Shown: positions 8,638 to 17,477 of the stretch, piece by piece
Numbering within the stretch: position 1 is the stretch's first letter
Layout of the letters: every line of letters begins with the position of its first letter
DNA from: Pelagibacterium flavum
Lineage (GTDB): Bacteria > Pseudomonadota > Alphaproteobacteria > Rhizobiales > Devosiaceae
Reading direction: 5' to 3'
DNA: 64,000 bases
Assembly: GCF_025854335.1 (NCBI RefSeq)
Contig: NZ_CP107716.1
Location: forward strand, 2,039,001-2,103,000
Notes under the pieces: model-generated
Told to the model about the DNA's origin: nothing
Databases searched by the model: none
The model's input: the letters and a program-made list of their open reading frames with translations, nothing else
Made by a program: the position numbers and the translations under genes

Positions 8638-8856
8638 TCAATCGCGGCTGGCGAACTTGCGGAAGCCTGCCTTGAGCCAGCGGCGGAAGTGCATGAAGCT
8701 TTCGCGGGTATCGCCGCGCAGATCCTGGTACACGCCGGACGCCATCAGCCCGAAGTCGCGCAGGTTCTCGATCCATTCGGGCTCGGTCGCCGTCAAGGCG
8801 GCTTCGGCGCGGCGGATGCGCAGGCGGTCTAGAAATGAATTTTCATTGTGGGCCAT
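8638..8856 (-). CDS. Small conserved-type hypothetical protein
   Basis: A 72-residue soluble protein, rich in Arg and aromatic residues, beginning MAHNENSFLDRLRIRRAEAAL. It has no signal peptide and reads as mostly helical. The frame is bounded by a plausible start and a strong terminator 23 bases after its stop, which supports it as a real transcription unit. It is divergent from the ABC importer. I do not recognise the family. Confidence 0.55.
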   Translation of the reverse strand: MAHNENSFLDRLRIRRAEAALTATEPEWIENLRDFGLMASGVYQDLRGDTRESFMHFRRWLKAGFRKFASRD

Positions 8857-9016
8857 AGCAAACCCTCGTGATCGTTAGGCAATCGATGCCAATATAAGTA
8901 TGGCGAATGCAAGGACAATGTCCAATCGGTACATAATGTTCCACATCCAAGGGGCAGTGTTGCCGATAAGCGCCATCCGGCTTATGGGTGAAAGGGCGGC
9001 GCTATCGGAGGTAATG

Positions 9017-10528
9017 ATGGCACGTACCTTAAGGGAAGGGAAAAGAAGAATGCACCAAGTCATTCGTGCAACAGCGGTTTTTGCTTTATTGGTTCTGGCA
9101 TCGATGCCGGCCATGGCGCAGCGGACCGATATTGTTGTGGGGCTGGTGCTCGAACCGCCGCATATGGACCCGACATCGAACGCGGCGGCGGCGATCGACG
9201 AGGTGGTTTACGCAAATCTGTTCGAAGGGCTGACCCGATTCGGGCCGGATGGCGATATTCTGCCTGCGCTGGCGCAGAGCTGGGACGTGTCCGGGGATGG
9301 GCTCACCTATACCTTCCATCTGGCCGAGGGCGTGGCCTTCCATGACGGATCGGCGCTGACTGCGGACGATGTTGTGTTTTCGCTCAACCGGGCGCGAGCC
9401 GAGGATTCGGTCAATGCCCAGAAGTTCCTGTTTGCCGATATCGAGAGCGTTGAGGCGGTCGACGACCTGACGGTGGTGGTGACGCTGAGCCAGCCGAACG
9501 GCAATTTTCCCTTCAATATGGCCTGGGGCGACGCGGTGATCGTGGCGCCCGAGAGTGCCGAGACCAACGCGACCGATCCGGTGGGGACGGGGCCGTTCCG
9601 GTTCGAGGACTGGCGGCAGGGCGATAGCGTTATCCTGGTGCGCAATGAGGAGTATTGGGGCGAGCCGGCGCTGCTGGAGCGGGCGACATTCCGGTTCATT
9701 TCCGACCCAACGGCGGCGTTTGCGGCGATGATGGCCGAAGATGTCGATACGTTTCCGGTGTTTCCGGCACCCGAAACACTGGCGCAGCTCGATGCCGATC
9801 CGCGGTTTGAGGTTGTGGTGGGCACCACCGAGGGCGAAACGATACTGGCGATGAACAACCGGCGCGAGCCGCTGAACGATGTCCTCGTGCGCGAGGCGAT
9901 TGCCCGTGCGATCGACCGGCAGGCGGTGATCGATGGGGCGATGTTCGGGTACGGCACGCCAATCGGGACGCATTTCGCGCCGCATCATCCGGCCTATCTC
10001 GATCTTACCGAATTGTCCGAATACGATCCGGAGCGGTCGCGGGAGTTGCTGGCTGAAGCCGGGGTGAGCGGATTGCGGCTGTCGCTGGCGCTGCCGCCGC
10101 CGGTCTATGCGCGGCGCGGCGGGGAGATCATCGCGGCGCAGTTGCGCGACGTGGGGATCGAAACACAAATCGTCAATGTCGAATGGGCCCAGTGGCTCGA
10201 ACAGGTGTTCGGCGAGGGCGATTTCGATCTGACGGTGATTTCGCACACCGAGCCGATGGATATCGAGATCTATGGCCGCGAGGACTATTATTTCGGTTAT
10301 GGGGCGCCCGAGTTCGTAGCGCTGTGGGACGAGTTGGCCCGCACGATCGAACCGGAAGCGCGCAATGCATTGCTGGGCGATCTGCAGCGCAATATCTCGG
10401 AGAATTTCGTCAACGCCTATATCTTCCAGCTGGCCAAGGCCGGGGTGCAGAATGCCGACCTTGAGGGGCTGTGGGTGAATGCACCGACACAGGCGACCGA
10501 TCTGACCGGGGTTCGTTGGGCCCGGTGA
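9017..10528 (+). CDS. ABC importer substrate-binding protein, family 5 (peptide/opine type)
   Basis: A 503-residue periplasmic binding protein of the SBP_bac_5 family that captures oligopeptides, opines or similar solutes. The signal segment ends VLASMPAMAQ. The mature protein begins IVVGLVLEPPHMDPTSNAA, and carries the family segments NLFEGLTRFGPDGDILPALAQSW and DDVVFSLNRA. Start at 9017 is chosen for GGAGG with 5-base spacing; the ATG at 9050 (GGAAGGG upstream) would give a more compact signal peptide and is a fair alternative. It leads the importer cluster; the permease starts 19 bases after its stop. The solute cannot be read from sequence. Confidence 0.93.
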   Translation: MARTLREGKRRMHQVIRATAVFALLVLASMPAMAQRTDIVVGLVLEPPHMDPTSNAAAAIDEVVYANLFEGLTRFGPDGDILPALAQSWDVSGDGLTYTFHLAEGVAFHDGSALTADDVVFSLNRARAEDSVNAQKFLFADIESVEAVDDLTVVVTLSQPNGNFPFNMAWGDAVIVAPESAETNATDPVGTGPFRFEDWRQGDSVILVRNEEYWGEPALLERATFRFISDPTAAFAAMMAEDVDTFPVFPAPETLAQLDADPRFEVVVGTTEGETILAMNNRREPLNDVLVREAIARAIDRQAVIDGAMFGYGTPIGTHFAPHHPAYLDLTELSEYDPERSRELLAEAGVSGLRLSLALPPPVYARRGGEIIAAQLRDVGIETQIVNVEWAQWLEQVFGEGDFDLTVISHTEPMDIEIYGREDYYFGYGAPEFVALWDELARTIEPEARNALLGDLQRNISENFVNAYIFQLAKAGVQNADLEGLWVNAPTQATDLTGVRWAR

Positions 10529-10547
10529 CACAAATCCGGGCGGCGGG

Positions 10548-11495
10548 ATGCTGAACTTCGTTCTGCGCCGCGCTGTTTCGCTGGCCATCAGCCTTCTGGT
10601 GGCCAGTGTGGTTATCTTTTTCGTGCTCGAGGTGCTGCCGGGCGATCCGGCGCGGTTCATGCTCGGGCTCAATGCCTCGCCCGAAGCGCTGACGGCGCTG
10701 CGGGTGCAACTGGGGCTCGATGCGCCGGTTGTTGTGCGCTACTGGACCTGGCTCGCCGGGATGGCCAGCGGTGATTTCGGGATCAGCTATACCTATCGAA
10801 CGCCAGTGATCGATCTGATTGCGGCGCGGCTGTGGGTATCCATTCCGCTGGCGATCTATGCGCTGGTGCTGGCGACGCTGATCGGGATACCGCTGGGCGT
10901 GCTGGCGGCGACCAACCGCAATTCGCCGATCGATGCCGGCACCATGGGTCTGACCCAGATCGGCATTGCGCTGCCGAACTTCTGGTTCGCCATGCTGCTG
11001 GTGCTGCTTTTTTCCGTCACCTTGCGCTGGTTTTCGTCGGGCGGGTTTCCCGGCTGGGATGACCCGGTGGCAGCGATGATGGCGCTGACCTTGCCGGCGG
11101 TTGCGCTGGCGCTGCCGCAGGCGGCGATTCTGGCGCGGGTGATGCGCTCGAGCCTGCTCGATACGCTGGACGAGGATTATGTGCGCACGGCACGGGCCAA
11201 GGGGCTGGCGCGGAGCCAGGCGCTGTGGCGGCACGCGTTTCGCAATGCGCTGATCCCGGTGCTGACGATCATGGGGCTGCAGTTTTCGTTTCTTCTGGCC
11301 GGGGCGATCATCATCGAGAACGTCTTTTACCTGCCTGGACTGGGGCGGCTGGCGTTTCAGGCGATTACGGCGCGCGACCTGATCGTCGTGCGCTCGGTGG
11401 TGATGATCCTCGTGTTTGCGGTGATCCTCGTGACCTTTGCCGTCGACATTGCCTATGCGGCTGTCGATCCGCGGTTGCGGCGGGGGACGCGATGA
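10548..11495 (+). CDS. ABC permease, DppB/OppB type
   Basis: A 315-residue inner-membrane permease. It has the typical first helix after MLNFVLRRAVSLAISLLVASVV, the family stretch VLPGDPARFMLG, about six membrane helices, and the EAA-like coupling motif around YVRTARAKGLARSQALWRHAFRNAL near residues 205-230, which contacts the ATPase. It overlaps the next permease gene by four bases (ATGA), implying translational coupling, and works as a heterodimer with it. Confidence 0.94.
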   Translation: MLNFVLRRAVSLAISLLVASVVIFFVLEVLPGDPARFMLGLNASPEALTALRVQLGLDAPVVVRYWTWLAGMASGDFGISYTYRTPVIDLIAARLWVSIPLAIYALVLATLIGIPLGVLAATNRNSPIDAGTMGLTQIGIALPNFWFAMLLVLLFSVTLRWFSSGGFPGWDDPVAAMMALTLPAVALALPQAAILARVMRSSLLDTLDEDYVRTARAKGLARSQALWRHAFRNALIPVLTIMGLQFSFLLAGAIIIENVFYLPGLGRLAFQAITARDLIVVRSVVMILVFAVILVTFAVDIAYAAVDPRLRRGTR

Positions 11496-12307
11496 GGACC
11501 GGGTTGGTCATCGGCGGGGTGCTGACGGCTGTTCTGGCGGCGATGGCGCTGCTCTCGCTTTTCTGGACGCCCTATGACGTGACGCTGATTGCGGTGGGGG
11601 AGCGGCTGATGCCGCCGGGGGCGGCGCACTGGCTGGGAACCGACCATTTCGGGCGCGACATGGTGTCGATGATCCTTGTGGGCGCGCAGACCTCGATTGC
11701 CGTGGCACTGGTGGCGGTCGGGCTTGGGATGGCGGTTGGCGTGCCGCTGGGGCTTTGGGCAGCGGCGCGGACCGGATCGGTGCTCGACGATGTCATCATG
11801 CGCGGCAACGATCTGGTGTTTGCGTTTCCGGCGCTCATCATCGCCATTCTGATTACCGCGGTGTTCGGGCCGGGGGCGATCAACGCGATCATCGCGATCG
11901 GGATTTTCAACATCCCTGTTTTCGCGCGGCTGACGCGCGGGGCGGCGATGGGCGTGTGGCAGCGCGAGTTCATCATGGCGGCGCGAGTGGCGGGCAAGAG
12001 CCGGGTGCTGATTTCGCTCGAGCATGTGCTGCCCAATATCGGCAACATGCTGATCGTTCAGGCCACCATCCAGTTTTCGCTGGCCATTCTGGCCGAGGCG
12101 GGGCTGGCCTATGTGGGGCTGGGGGCGCAGCCACCCCTGCCAAGCTGGGGGCGGATGCTGGCTGAGGCGCAGACGATGATTTCGCTGGCGCCGCATGTTG
12201 CGCTGGTGCCTGGGCTGGCAATCGTTTTTTCGGTGCTGGGGCTGAATCTTCTGGGGGACGGGCTGAGGGACTGGTTTGACCCAAGATTGGGGAAGGCCGG
12301 GCGATGA
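11492..12307 (+). CDS. ABC permease, DppC/OppC type
   Basis: A 271-residue second permease. It contains the DppC hallmark HWLGTDHFGRDMVSMILVGAQ near residue 50, the segment VPLGLWAAARTG, and the EAA-like motif REFIMAARVAGKSRVLISLEHVLPN. The ATG overlaps the upstream stop (ATGA at 11492), which defines the start; the same frame stays open further upstream inside dppB but that is a shadow. It overlaps the ATPase gene by another ATGA at 12304. Confidence 0.93.
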   Translation: MRTGLVIGGVLTAVLAAMALLSLFWTPYDVTLIAVGERLMPPGAAHWLGTDHFGRDMVSMILVGAQTSIAVALVAVGLGMAVGVPLGLWAAARTGSVLDDVIMRGNDLVFAFPALIIAILITAVFGPGAINAIIAIGIFNIPVFARLTRGAAMGVWQREFIMAARVAGKSRVLISLEHVLPNIGNMLIVQATIQFSLAILAEAGLAYVGLGAQPPLPSWGRMLAEAQTMISLAPHVALVPGLAIVFSVLGLNLLGDGLRDWFDPRLGKAGR

Positions 12308-13887
12308 GTCTTCTCAACATCGAAAAGCTGGGACTGACCATCGGCGGGACGCGCATTCTTGATGCCGTCTCGCTGGAGATCGGGGCGGGCCAGGTTCTCG
12401 GGCTCGTTGGAGAATCGGGGTCCGGCAAGTCGCTGACGGCGCTTTCGATCATGCGGCTTTTGCCGGGCGGGGCGAAACTGGCGGGCAGGATCGGGTTCGA
12501 GGGGCGCGATCTTGCTGCCGCAAGCGAAGGCGAGATGAACGGGCTGCGCGGGCAGGCCATCGGGATGATCTTTCAGGAGCCGATGACGGCGCTCAATCCT
12601 CTGATGACCATCGGGGATCAGGTGGCCGAGACGGTGCGGGTGCATCGGCGGATGGGGAGGGCGGAGGCCCGGGCCCTGGCTGCGGAAAAGCTCGAGCGGG
12701 TTGGGCTGCCCGGGAACAAGATTTCGCCCTCGCGCTACCCCCATGAGCTTTCGGGCGGGCAGCGCCAGCGCGTGGGGATTGCCATGGCGATTGCGTTGCG
12801 ACCGAAGATTTTGATAGCGGACGAGCCGACAACGGCGCTGGACGTAACGACACAGGCGCAAATTCTCGATCTGCTGGCCGGGCTGGTGGATGAAGAGGGG
12901 ATGGGGCTGATGCTGATAACCCACGATCTGGCCGTGGTGTCGCAGATGGCCGATATTGTGGCGGTGCTGCGCGACGGCAAGGTGGTGGAGGCGGGGTCGG
13001 CAAGGGCGCTGATCGGCGTGCCGCAGCATGCCTATACAAGGCGCCTGCTGGAGGCGAGCACGCACGTTCCAAAGCGCGTGAGGGGCGCAGTGGGCGAGGT
13101 GCTGTTGCGGGTCGAGGGGGCGACGCGGGACTATCCTTTGCGGTCGGGGCTCTTGTCTGGCGGCAGGAAAACGTTCCGGGCGCTCGATGGTGTGAGCCTG
13201 ACCATAGCGCGGGGCGAGAGCGTGGGGCTGGTGGGGGAAAGCGGGAGCGGGAAATCGACGCTGGCGCGGGCGATCCTGGGGCTTGAGCCGCTCGATGCGG
13301 GCAGGGTGGTTTTTGCCGGGCAGGTCGTGGAGCGGGCCGGGCGGGCGGCGCGGCTTACGCTGCGCGACATGCAGATGGTGTTTCAGGACCCCTATGGGTC
13401 GTTCGATCCGCGGCACAGGGTCGGAAGGCTGGTGGCCGAGCCGCTGCATCTTTTGGGAGCGCGGGCGCCCAGGGGGGCAGAGCGGGAGGCGCTGGTGGCG
13501 CGGGCGCTCGAATCGGTAAAGATCGAGCCGGAGGCGGCGGGGCGCTATATCCACGAGTTTTCCGGGGGGCAGCGGCAACGAATTGCGATTGCTCGGGCGC
13601 TGGTTATCGAGCCGGCGCTGATCGTTCTGGACGAGGCTGTTTCAGCGCTCGACGTGTCGATCCGGGCGCAGGTGCTCGATCTACTGGCGGAAATTTCGCA
13701 GCAGGCAACCATAAGCTATCTGTTCATTGCCCATGATCTGCAGGTAGTTCGGGCGATCACCGACCGGGTCGTTGTCATGGAAGGCGGCAGGATCGTGGAG
13801 GAGGGGGCGACCGACAGGGTGCTCAGTGATCCGCAGCATGGGTACACGCAGAGTCTGGTGGAGGCCGCACCCAGACTGATCGCCTAA
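12304..13887 (+). CDS. ABC ATPase with two fused nucleotide-binding domains (DppD-DppF type)
   Basis: A 527-residue protein with two complete ABC domains in one chain, doing the work of separate DppD and DppF subunits. Domain 1 has Walker A GESGSGKS at residues 36-43, signature [14 protein letters not shown] and Walker [13 protein letters not shown]. Domain 2 has a second GESGSGKS near residue 305, signature [15 protein letters not shown] and [12 protein letters not shown]; the domain 2 Walker B ends in E-A instead of E-P, which is common in this group. It closes a four-gene cluster with ATGA overlaps. Fused double ATPases are frequent in Hyphomicrobiales importers. Confidence 0.94.
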   Translation: MSLLNIEKLGLTIGGTRILDAVSLEIGAGQVLGLVGESGSGKSLTALSIMRLLPGGAKLAGRIGFEGRDLAAASEGEMNGLRGQAIGMIFQEPMTALNPLMTIGDQVAETVRVHRRMGRAEARALAAEKLERVGLPGNKISPSRYPHELSGGQRQRVGIAMAIALRPKILIADEPTTALDVTTQAQILDLLAGLVDEEGMGLMLITHDLAVVSQMADIVAVLRDGKVVEAGSARALIGVPQHAYTRRLLEASTHVPKRVRGAVGEVLLRVEGATRDYPLRSGLLSGGRKTFRALDGVSLTIARGESVGLVGESGSGKSTLARAILGLEPLDAGRVVFAGQVVERAGRAARLTLRDMQMVFQDPYGSFDPRHRVGRLVAEPLHLLGARAPRGAEREALVARALESVKIEPEAAGRYIHEFSGGQRQRIAIARALVIEPALIVLDEAVSALDVSIRAQVLDLLAEISQQATISYLFIAHDLQVVRAITDRVVVMEGGRIVEEGATDRVLSDPQHGYTQSLVEAAPRLIA

Positions 13888-13961
13888 AGTCTTGCTTCGG
13901 TCGGCGGGCGGCGCTATTGACCGAACAACAGGGCTGAAAGCACTCAGGAAGGCAATTGACG

Positions 13962-14612
13962 ATGGACTTTTCGCGCGCGCGCCGGACGATGGTCGACAAC
14001 CAGTTGCGGACCAGCGGGATCACCGATTGGCGCATTCTGGACGCCATGAACCGCATTCCACGCGAGCGTTTCGTCCCCGATACGCATTCCGACTTTGCCT
14101 ATAGCGACGAGCCGATTGCACTTTCGGCAACCCGGACAATGGCATCGCCGGCCGATTTTGCGCGGCTGGTGCAACTTGCCGAAATTTCGAGCCAGGACGT
14201 GGTGCTCGATGTGGCGTGCGGGACGGGATATTCGACCGCCGTGCTCTCGCTGCTGGCCAATGCGGTGGTGGCGCTGGAGAGCGACGAGATCCTGGCGGGG
14301 CGGGCCAATGATATTCTGTCCGACCTCGATATCGGCAATGCGGCGGCAGTGGCCGGGCCGATCGAGCAAGGGGTAGCCAAGGAAGCGCCGTTCGACGTGA
14401 TTATTCTGGAGGGGGCCGTGGACGTGGTGCCGCCCGCACTGCTGGCCCAATTGCGCGATGGCGGGCGCCTGGTGGCTGTTCTGGGTTCGGGGAATGCGGC
14501 AGTGGCCAATCTCTACGTCAAGACCGGCAACGATGTGGCGCCGATGCCCAGCTTCAATGTCAGCATTCCAGTGTTGGGAAGCTTTGCGGAAGCGCCGGCG
14601 TTTGTATTCTGA
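13962..14612 (+). CDS. Protein-L-isoaspartate O-methyltransferase family protein (TolC-linked paralogue)
   Basis: A 216-residue SAM-dependent methyltransferase of the PCMT family, which methylates isoaspartyl residues for repair. Visible motifs are ARRTMVDNQLRTSGI at the N terminus, IPRERFVPD, the SAM loop VLDVACGTGYSTAVLS near residue 82, and the acidic strand ALES. The start ATG at 13962 has AGGAAGG 10 bases upstream; a TTG six bases earlier is too close. A second PCMT homologue occurs at 34898. This copy precedes tolC, a common pairing in Hyphomicrobiales; its substrate may differ from that of the surE-linked enzyme. Confidence 0.85.
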   Translation: MDFSRARRTMVDNQLRTSGITDWRILDAMNRIPRERFVPDTHSDFAYSDEPIALSATRTMASPADFARLVQLAEISSQDVVLDVACGTGYSTAVLSLLANAVVALESDEILAGRANDILSDLDIGNAAAVAGPIEQGVAKEAPFDVIILEGAVDVVPPALLAQLRDGGRLVAVLGSGNAAVANLYVKTGNDVAPMPSFNVSIPVLGSFAEAPAFVF

Positions 14613-14785
14613 GATTGTCGCGAATCCGTAACCTTGCAGCAATCTTGGTGTGCCAGACTCCGCTGTAGTGTTAACAAGGCGCAACGGGTGGAATCTTAGT
14701 AGCTGAAACTTGGACAATGCGTTGGTTTTGCGTTGAAAGCATACTCGCGCACCCCTAGATTAGGGCGGCGCTGGAGGCGTGGGTA

Positions 14786-16138
14786 ATGAAATTCAATAAA
14801 GTTCTGGGTGTAAGCGTCATTGCACTTTTCGGATTGGTCTCGACGGCGCAGGCGGAAAGTCTGACGTCGGCTATGGCATACGCCTACGAGAACAATCCCG
14901 AAATTGCGAGTTCGTTCCTTTCGGTGCGCGCTGCCCGCCAGGGAATAATTGCTGCCGAAGGGGCAAGGTTGCCCACGATCGGGGCCTCCGGAACGATTGG
15001 TTACAGTGATAGCTGGCCTGCCTCCGCGCAAGATGGCTGGTCGGACAGCATCGGGCTGTCCTACGAGCAGAACCTCTTTGATTCGGGCTCGTCGTCGGCC
15101 GCTATCAGCGGGGCCGAGGCGCAGTACGACGCTGCCGTGTATGGTGCCAAAAATACCGAGCAGAATGTTCTGCTTTCGGTGATTCAGGCCTATGTGAACG
15201 TGGTGGCCAACCGGCGCATCGTCCAGATTCGGCAGGAAAGCGTCGGGTTTGTCGAAGCACAGGTGCGTTCGGCGCGCGACAGGTTGGAGCTGGGCGAGGG
15301 CACACAGCTCGAGGTTTCACAGGCCGAAGCCAGCCTTGCGCAATCGACAGCGTCCTATCAGGCTGCGATCAACAATCTGCGCACCAGCGAAGCCAATTAC
15401 CAGCGCTGGGTCGGGCGGGCGCCGGGGAGTCTCTCTGGCGGCTATAATTTTTCGTCCTTGTTGCCGAGTTCGCTCGACGCAGCACTGGCGCGGGCCAATA
15501 GCGGCCATCCGGCCCTTCTGGCATCGGCCGCGCAGCTGCGCGCCGCCCAATATGGCTATGAAGAAACGCTGGCGAGCTTCGGGCCGAACCTTTCGCTGAC
15601 CGGAAACGTGGGCGCCGGCGGCTTTACGACGCCGGGTTCGGTCGGAACATCGGCATCAATCCAGTTGCGGCTGAGTGTGCCGATTTTCGTACCGTCGCGC
15701 GATCCGTCGGTCGAACAGGCAAATATCGGCCAGATACAGACCCAGCTCGAAGGCTTTGCAACCCGCGATCAGATTGTCGAGGCCGTGCGTCAGGGGTGGG
15801 CCGGGGTTCAGGCCGCCACCGCGCAGATCGAAGCGGCGACGGCCGCAGTTGCTGCGAGCCGGCTGGCGCTGCAGGCAACGGTCGATCAGAACGAGTTGGG
15901 GCAGGCTACGACGCTTGATGTGCTGGACGCGCGTGCGTCGGTTGCTTCAGTCGAGGAAACGCTGATTTCCGCGCAGTCGCAAAGAACGATTGCGGCCTAT
16001 TCGCTGATTGCTGCGATGGGAACGCTGGACGCTCAGCATCTTGGTCTGCCGGTTCAACCGCGTACGGTTGAGGGCAATGTGATCGTTCCGGCCGCTGCGC
16101 CGACAGCGCCGACCGATGCGTGGGGCAACCTACGCTAG
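14786..16138 (+). CDS. tolC: TolC-family outer-membrane channel protein
   Basis: A 450-residue outer-membrane efflux/secretion duct. It has a Sec signal peptide (VIALFGLVSTAQA, cleavage near residue 23), then ESLTSAMAYAYENNPEI, the standard start of TolC mature proteins. It has the usual two-fold internal repeat with long helices and a Pro/Ala-rich end. It forms trimers spanning outer membrane and periplasm for type I secretion and RND or ABC efflux. It lies between a PCMT gene and popZ and is followed by its own terminator. Confidence 0.94.
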   Translation: MKFNKVLGVSVIALFGLVSTAQAESLTSAMAYAYENNPEIASSFLSVRAARQGIIAAEGARLPTIGASGTIGYSDSWPASAQDGWSDSIGLSYEQNLFDSGSSSAAISGAEAQYDAAVYGAKNTEQNVLLSVIQAYVNVVANRRIVQIRQESVGFVEAQVRSARDRLELGEGTQLEVSQAEASLAQSTASYQAAINNLRTSEANYQRWVGRAPGSLSGGYNFSSLLPSSLDAALARANSGHPALLASAAQLRAAQYGYEETLASFGPNLSLTGNVGAGGFTTPGSVGTSASIQLRLSVPIFVPSRDPSVEQANIGQIQTQLEGFATRDQIVEAVRQGWAGVQAATAQIEAATAAVAASRLALQATVDQNELGQATTLDVLDARASVASVEETLISAQSQRTIAAYSLIAAMGTLDAQHLGLPVQPRTVEGNVIVPAAAPTAPTDAWGNLR

Positions 16139-16169
16139 AATACCGATAGTACCCTTTTTACGTGGATTA

Positions 16170-16197
16170 CGCCCCCTTGACGGGGCGTTTCTCTTTT
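16170..16197 (+). terminator. Terminator of tolC
   Basis: CGCCCC (16170-16175) pairs with GGGGCG (16182-16187) and is followed by TTTCTCTTTT. It lies 31 bases after the tolC stop. Confidence 0.75.
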
Positions 16198-16261
16198 CGC
16201 GTGCCGGGGTCTCACGTTAAGGTGCTGTAAAGCGAATCAACGGTTGCGAGCCGTTGTCGCC

Positions 16262-16362
16262 AGAGCCATCGCTTGATGGAATCAAACCGATGGCTCTAGG
16301 TCGTTGTTTTGTCGCGCGTCCGAACCGACAAAGTGGTTTTCACTTTATCTGGACACGCTTTA
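16262..16362. repeat. Mosaic repeat, modules A plus B
   Basis: Module A: AGAGCCATCG (16262-16271) with CGATGGCTCT (16288-16297), a perfect 10-bp stem. Spacer TTGTTTTGTC leads to module B (16314-16358) with GCGCGTCC/GGACACGC outer arms and a central AAGTGG/CACTTT pairing. It lies 46 bases before popZ. Confidence 0.82.
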
Positions 16363-16407
16363 GCAGTGCGAGTACCGGCCAGATGGCCGAGCGAGATCGG
16401 GGCAGAT

Positions 16408-17157
16408 ATGAACCAGCCGGCATCTAAAGAACCGACAATGGACGAAATCTTATCGTCGATCCGGCAGATCATTGCCGACGACGACGAGGCCGCGGCTCAG
16501 AAAATGCCGGTGGCCAAGGCGAGCGGACCCAAGGCCGTACCGGCCCCGGAACCCGTGCCAATGCCCTCGGTGGCTGAAATCGATCCATTCAGCGACGATG
16601 ACGACGACACGGTGACGCCGCTGGCGCTTTCGCCCGAACAGATCGTTGAAGCTCCCGCTGCTGAACCGGAGGTGGCCGAACCTGAGCCCGAGGTGGCAGA
16701 GCCGGAGGCCGAAGAGATGGAAATGCCCTCTGCCGCGAGCTTTGATGCCGCTGCGGAGCTTGTCGTGCCCGACGACGTAGCGTTTCAATCCGACCAGGAC
16801 GAGGAGCCGGCCCGCGAGCCAGCGCCGAAGATGCAGGCGGAACCCAAGCCGCAGCCCGCGCCCAAGCAGACAACCAATTTTGCGCAGGCCGCGCCTATGC
16901 CCGACCCCGATCTGAGCAGTGATCTGGCCGACGAATTGCTCGAGCCGGCAACCAGCGCGGCGGTGAAAAACGCGTTTGCCAAGCTCGGCGGCCCCAAGGC
17001 GGTGCCCGACATGGCGCTGGGCGCGAGCGGCCTGACCATCGAGGCAATGATCCGCGAAATGCTGCGGCCGATGCTCAAGGAGTGGCTCGAAGAAAACCTG
17101 CCCTCGATGGTGGAGCGGCTCATCGCCCAGGAGATCGAGCGCGCATCGCGCGGTTGA
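16408..17157 (+). CDS. popZ: Polar organizing protein PopZ-like (DUF2497)
   Basis: A 249-residue acidic protein with the PopZ layout: conserved N-terminal helix MDEILSSIRQIIADDD (from residue 12), a long Pro/Glu/Ala-rich disordered middle (about residues 35-170), and a C-terminal DUF2497 helical region ending in MLKEWLEENLPSMVERLIAQEIERASRG. In Caulobacter and rhizobia PopZ self-assembles at the cell pole and anchors the chromosome origin or growth-pole machinery. It lies directly before valS, as in Caulobacter. Start at 16408 was chosen because upstream sequence in frame comes from the repeat. Confidence 0.85.
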   Translation: MNQPASKEPTMDEILSSIRQIIADDDEAAAQKMPVAKASGPKAVPAPEPVPMPSVAEIDPFSDDDDDTVTPLALSPEQIVEAPAAEPEVAEPEPEVAEPEAEEMEMPSAASFDAAAELVVPDDVAFQSDQDEEPAREPAPKMQAEPKPQPAPKQTTNFAQAAPMPDPDLSSDLADELLEPATSAAVKNAFAKLGGPKAVPDMALGASGLTIEAMIREMLRPMLKEWLEENLPSMVERLIAQEIERASRG

Positions 17158-17201
17158 CTTCGCCGCCCGGCTTGGCTTTACAGATAAGCGAAATCTTTCA
17201 G

Positions 17202-17227
17202 GACCCGTCCCACCGTTGGGGCGGGTC
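17202..17227 (+). terminator. Terminator-like hairpin after popZ
   Basis: GACCCGTCCCA (17202-17212) pairs with TGGGGCGGGTC (17217-17227) over 11 bp with one G-T pair. A weak GTCTCTGT follows, so it may be a factor-assisted terminator. Confidence 0.55.
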
Positions 17228-17250
17228 GTCTCTGTAGAGCTTGGCTTGTC

Positions 17251-17295
17251 GCGCCTGGGAACTGCAAAAATGATGTCCATTTTTGCCGGAGGCGC
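17251..17295. repeat. Module-B-like palindrome, first of three before valS
   Basis: Outer GCGCCT (17251-17256) with AGGCGC (17290-17295); inner GCAAAAATG (17264-17272) with CATTTTTGC (17278-17286). It is preceded by CTTGTC as in other module B copies. Confidence 0.7.
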
Positions 17296-17314
17296 TCCAG
17301 GTCCTTGTTTTGGC

Positions 17315-17356
17315 GTGCGGATCAAGAGGGGAAGTCGGCGACTTTCCTGTCCGCAC
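17315..17356. repeat. Module-B-like palindrome, second of three before valS
   Basis: Outer GTGCGGA (17315-17321) with TCCGCAC (17350-17356); inner AAGTCG (17332-17337) with CGACTT (17339-17344). It is preceded by CCTTGTTTTG, the same leader as other copies. Confidence 0.7.
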
Positions 17357-17413
17357 TCCGGAGGCGTTCCGCTGTTCCTGGAATTGCGGACATCTCCAAG
17401 TCTTTGTTTTGTC

Positions 17414-17458
17414 GCGCGTCCGTACGGTCAGAGTGGTGCCCACTTTGACTGGACACGC
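17414..17458. repeat. Module B palindrome, third of three before valS
   Basis: Outer GCGCGTCC (17414-17421) with GGACACGC (17451-17458); inner GTCAGAGTGG (17427-17436) with CCACTTTGAC (17440-17449). Leader TCTTTGTTTTGTC. It ends 19 bases before the valS start. With the two copies before it, it fills most of the 320-base popZ-valS gap. Confidence 0.8.
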
Positions 17459-17477
17459 TCTAGGGATACCGGCACAG

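Noticed and set aside
9086..10672. Long open frame (528 codons) on the minus strand opposite the substrate-binding protein
   Set aside because: Composition is the antisense image of a GC-rich gene, rich in His, Arg and Gln, with no family features; the plus-strand gene has clear homology and a ribosome site.
12109..13578. Long minus-strand open frame opposite the double ATPase
   Set aside because: Pro/Arg/His-rich antisense shadow; both ABC domains on the plus strand are complete.
17283..17477. N-terminal extension of ValRS by 65 residues
   Set aside because: The extension is translated from the palindromic repeats and matches nothing expected in ValRS; MIEKTYEPSSVEGR is the family start.
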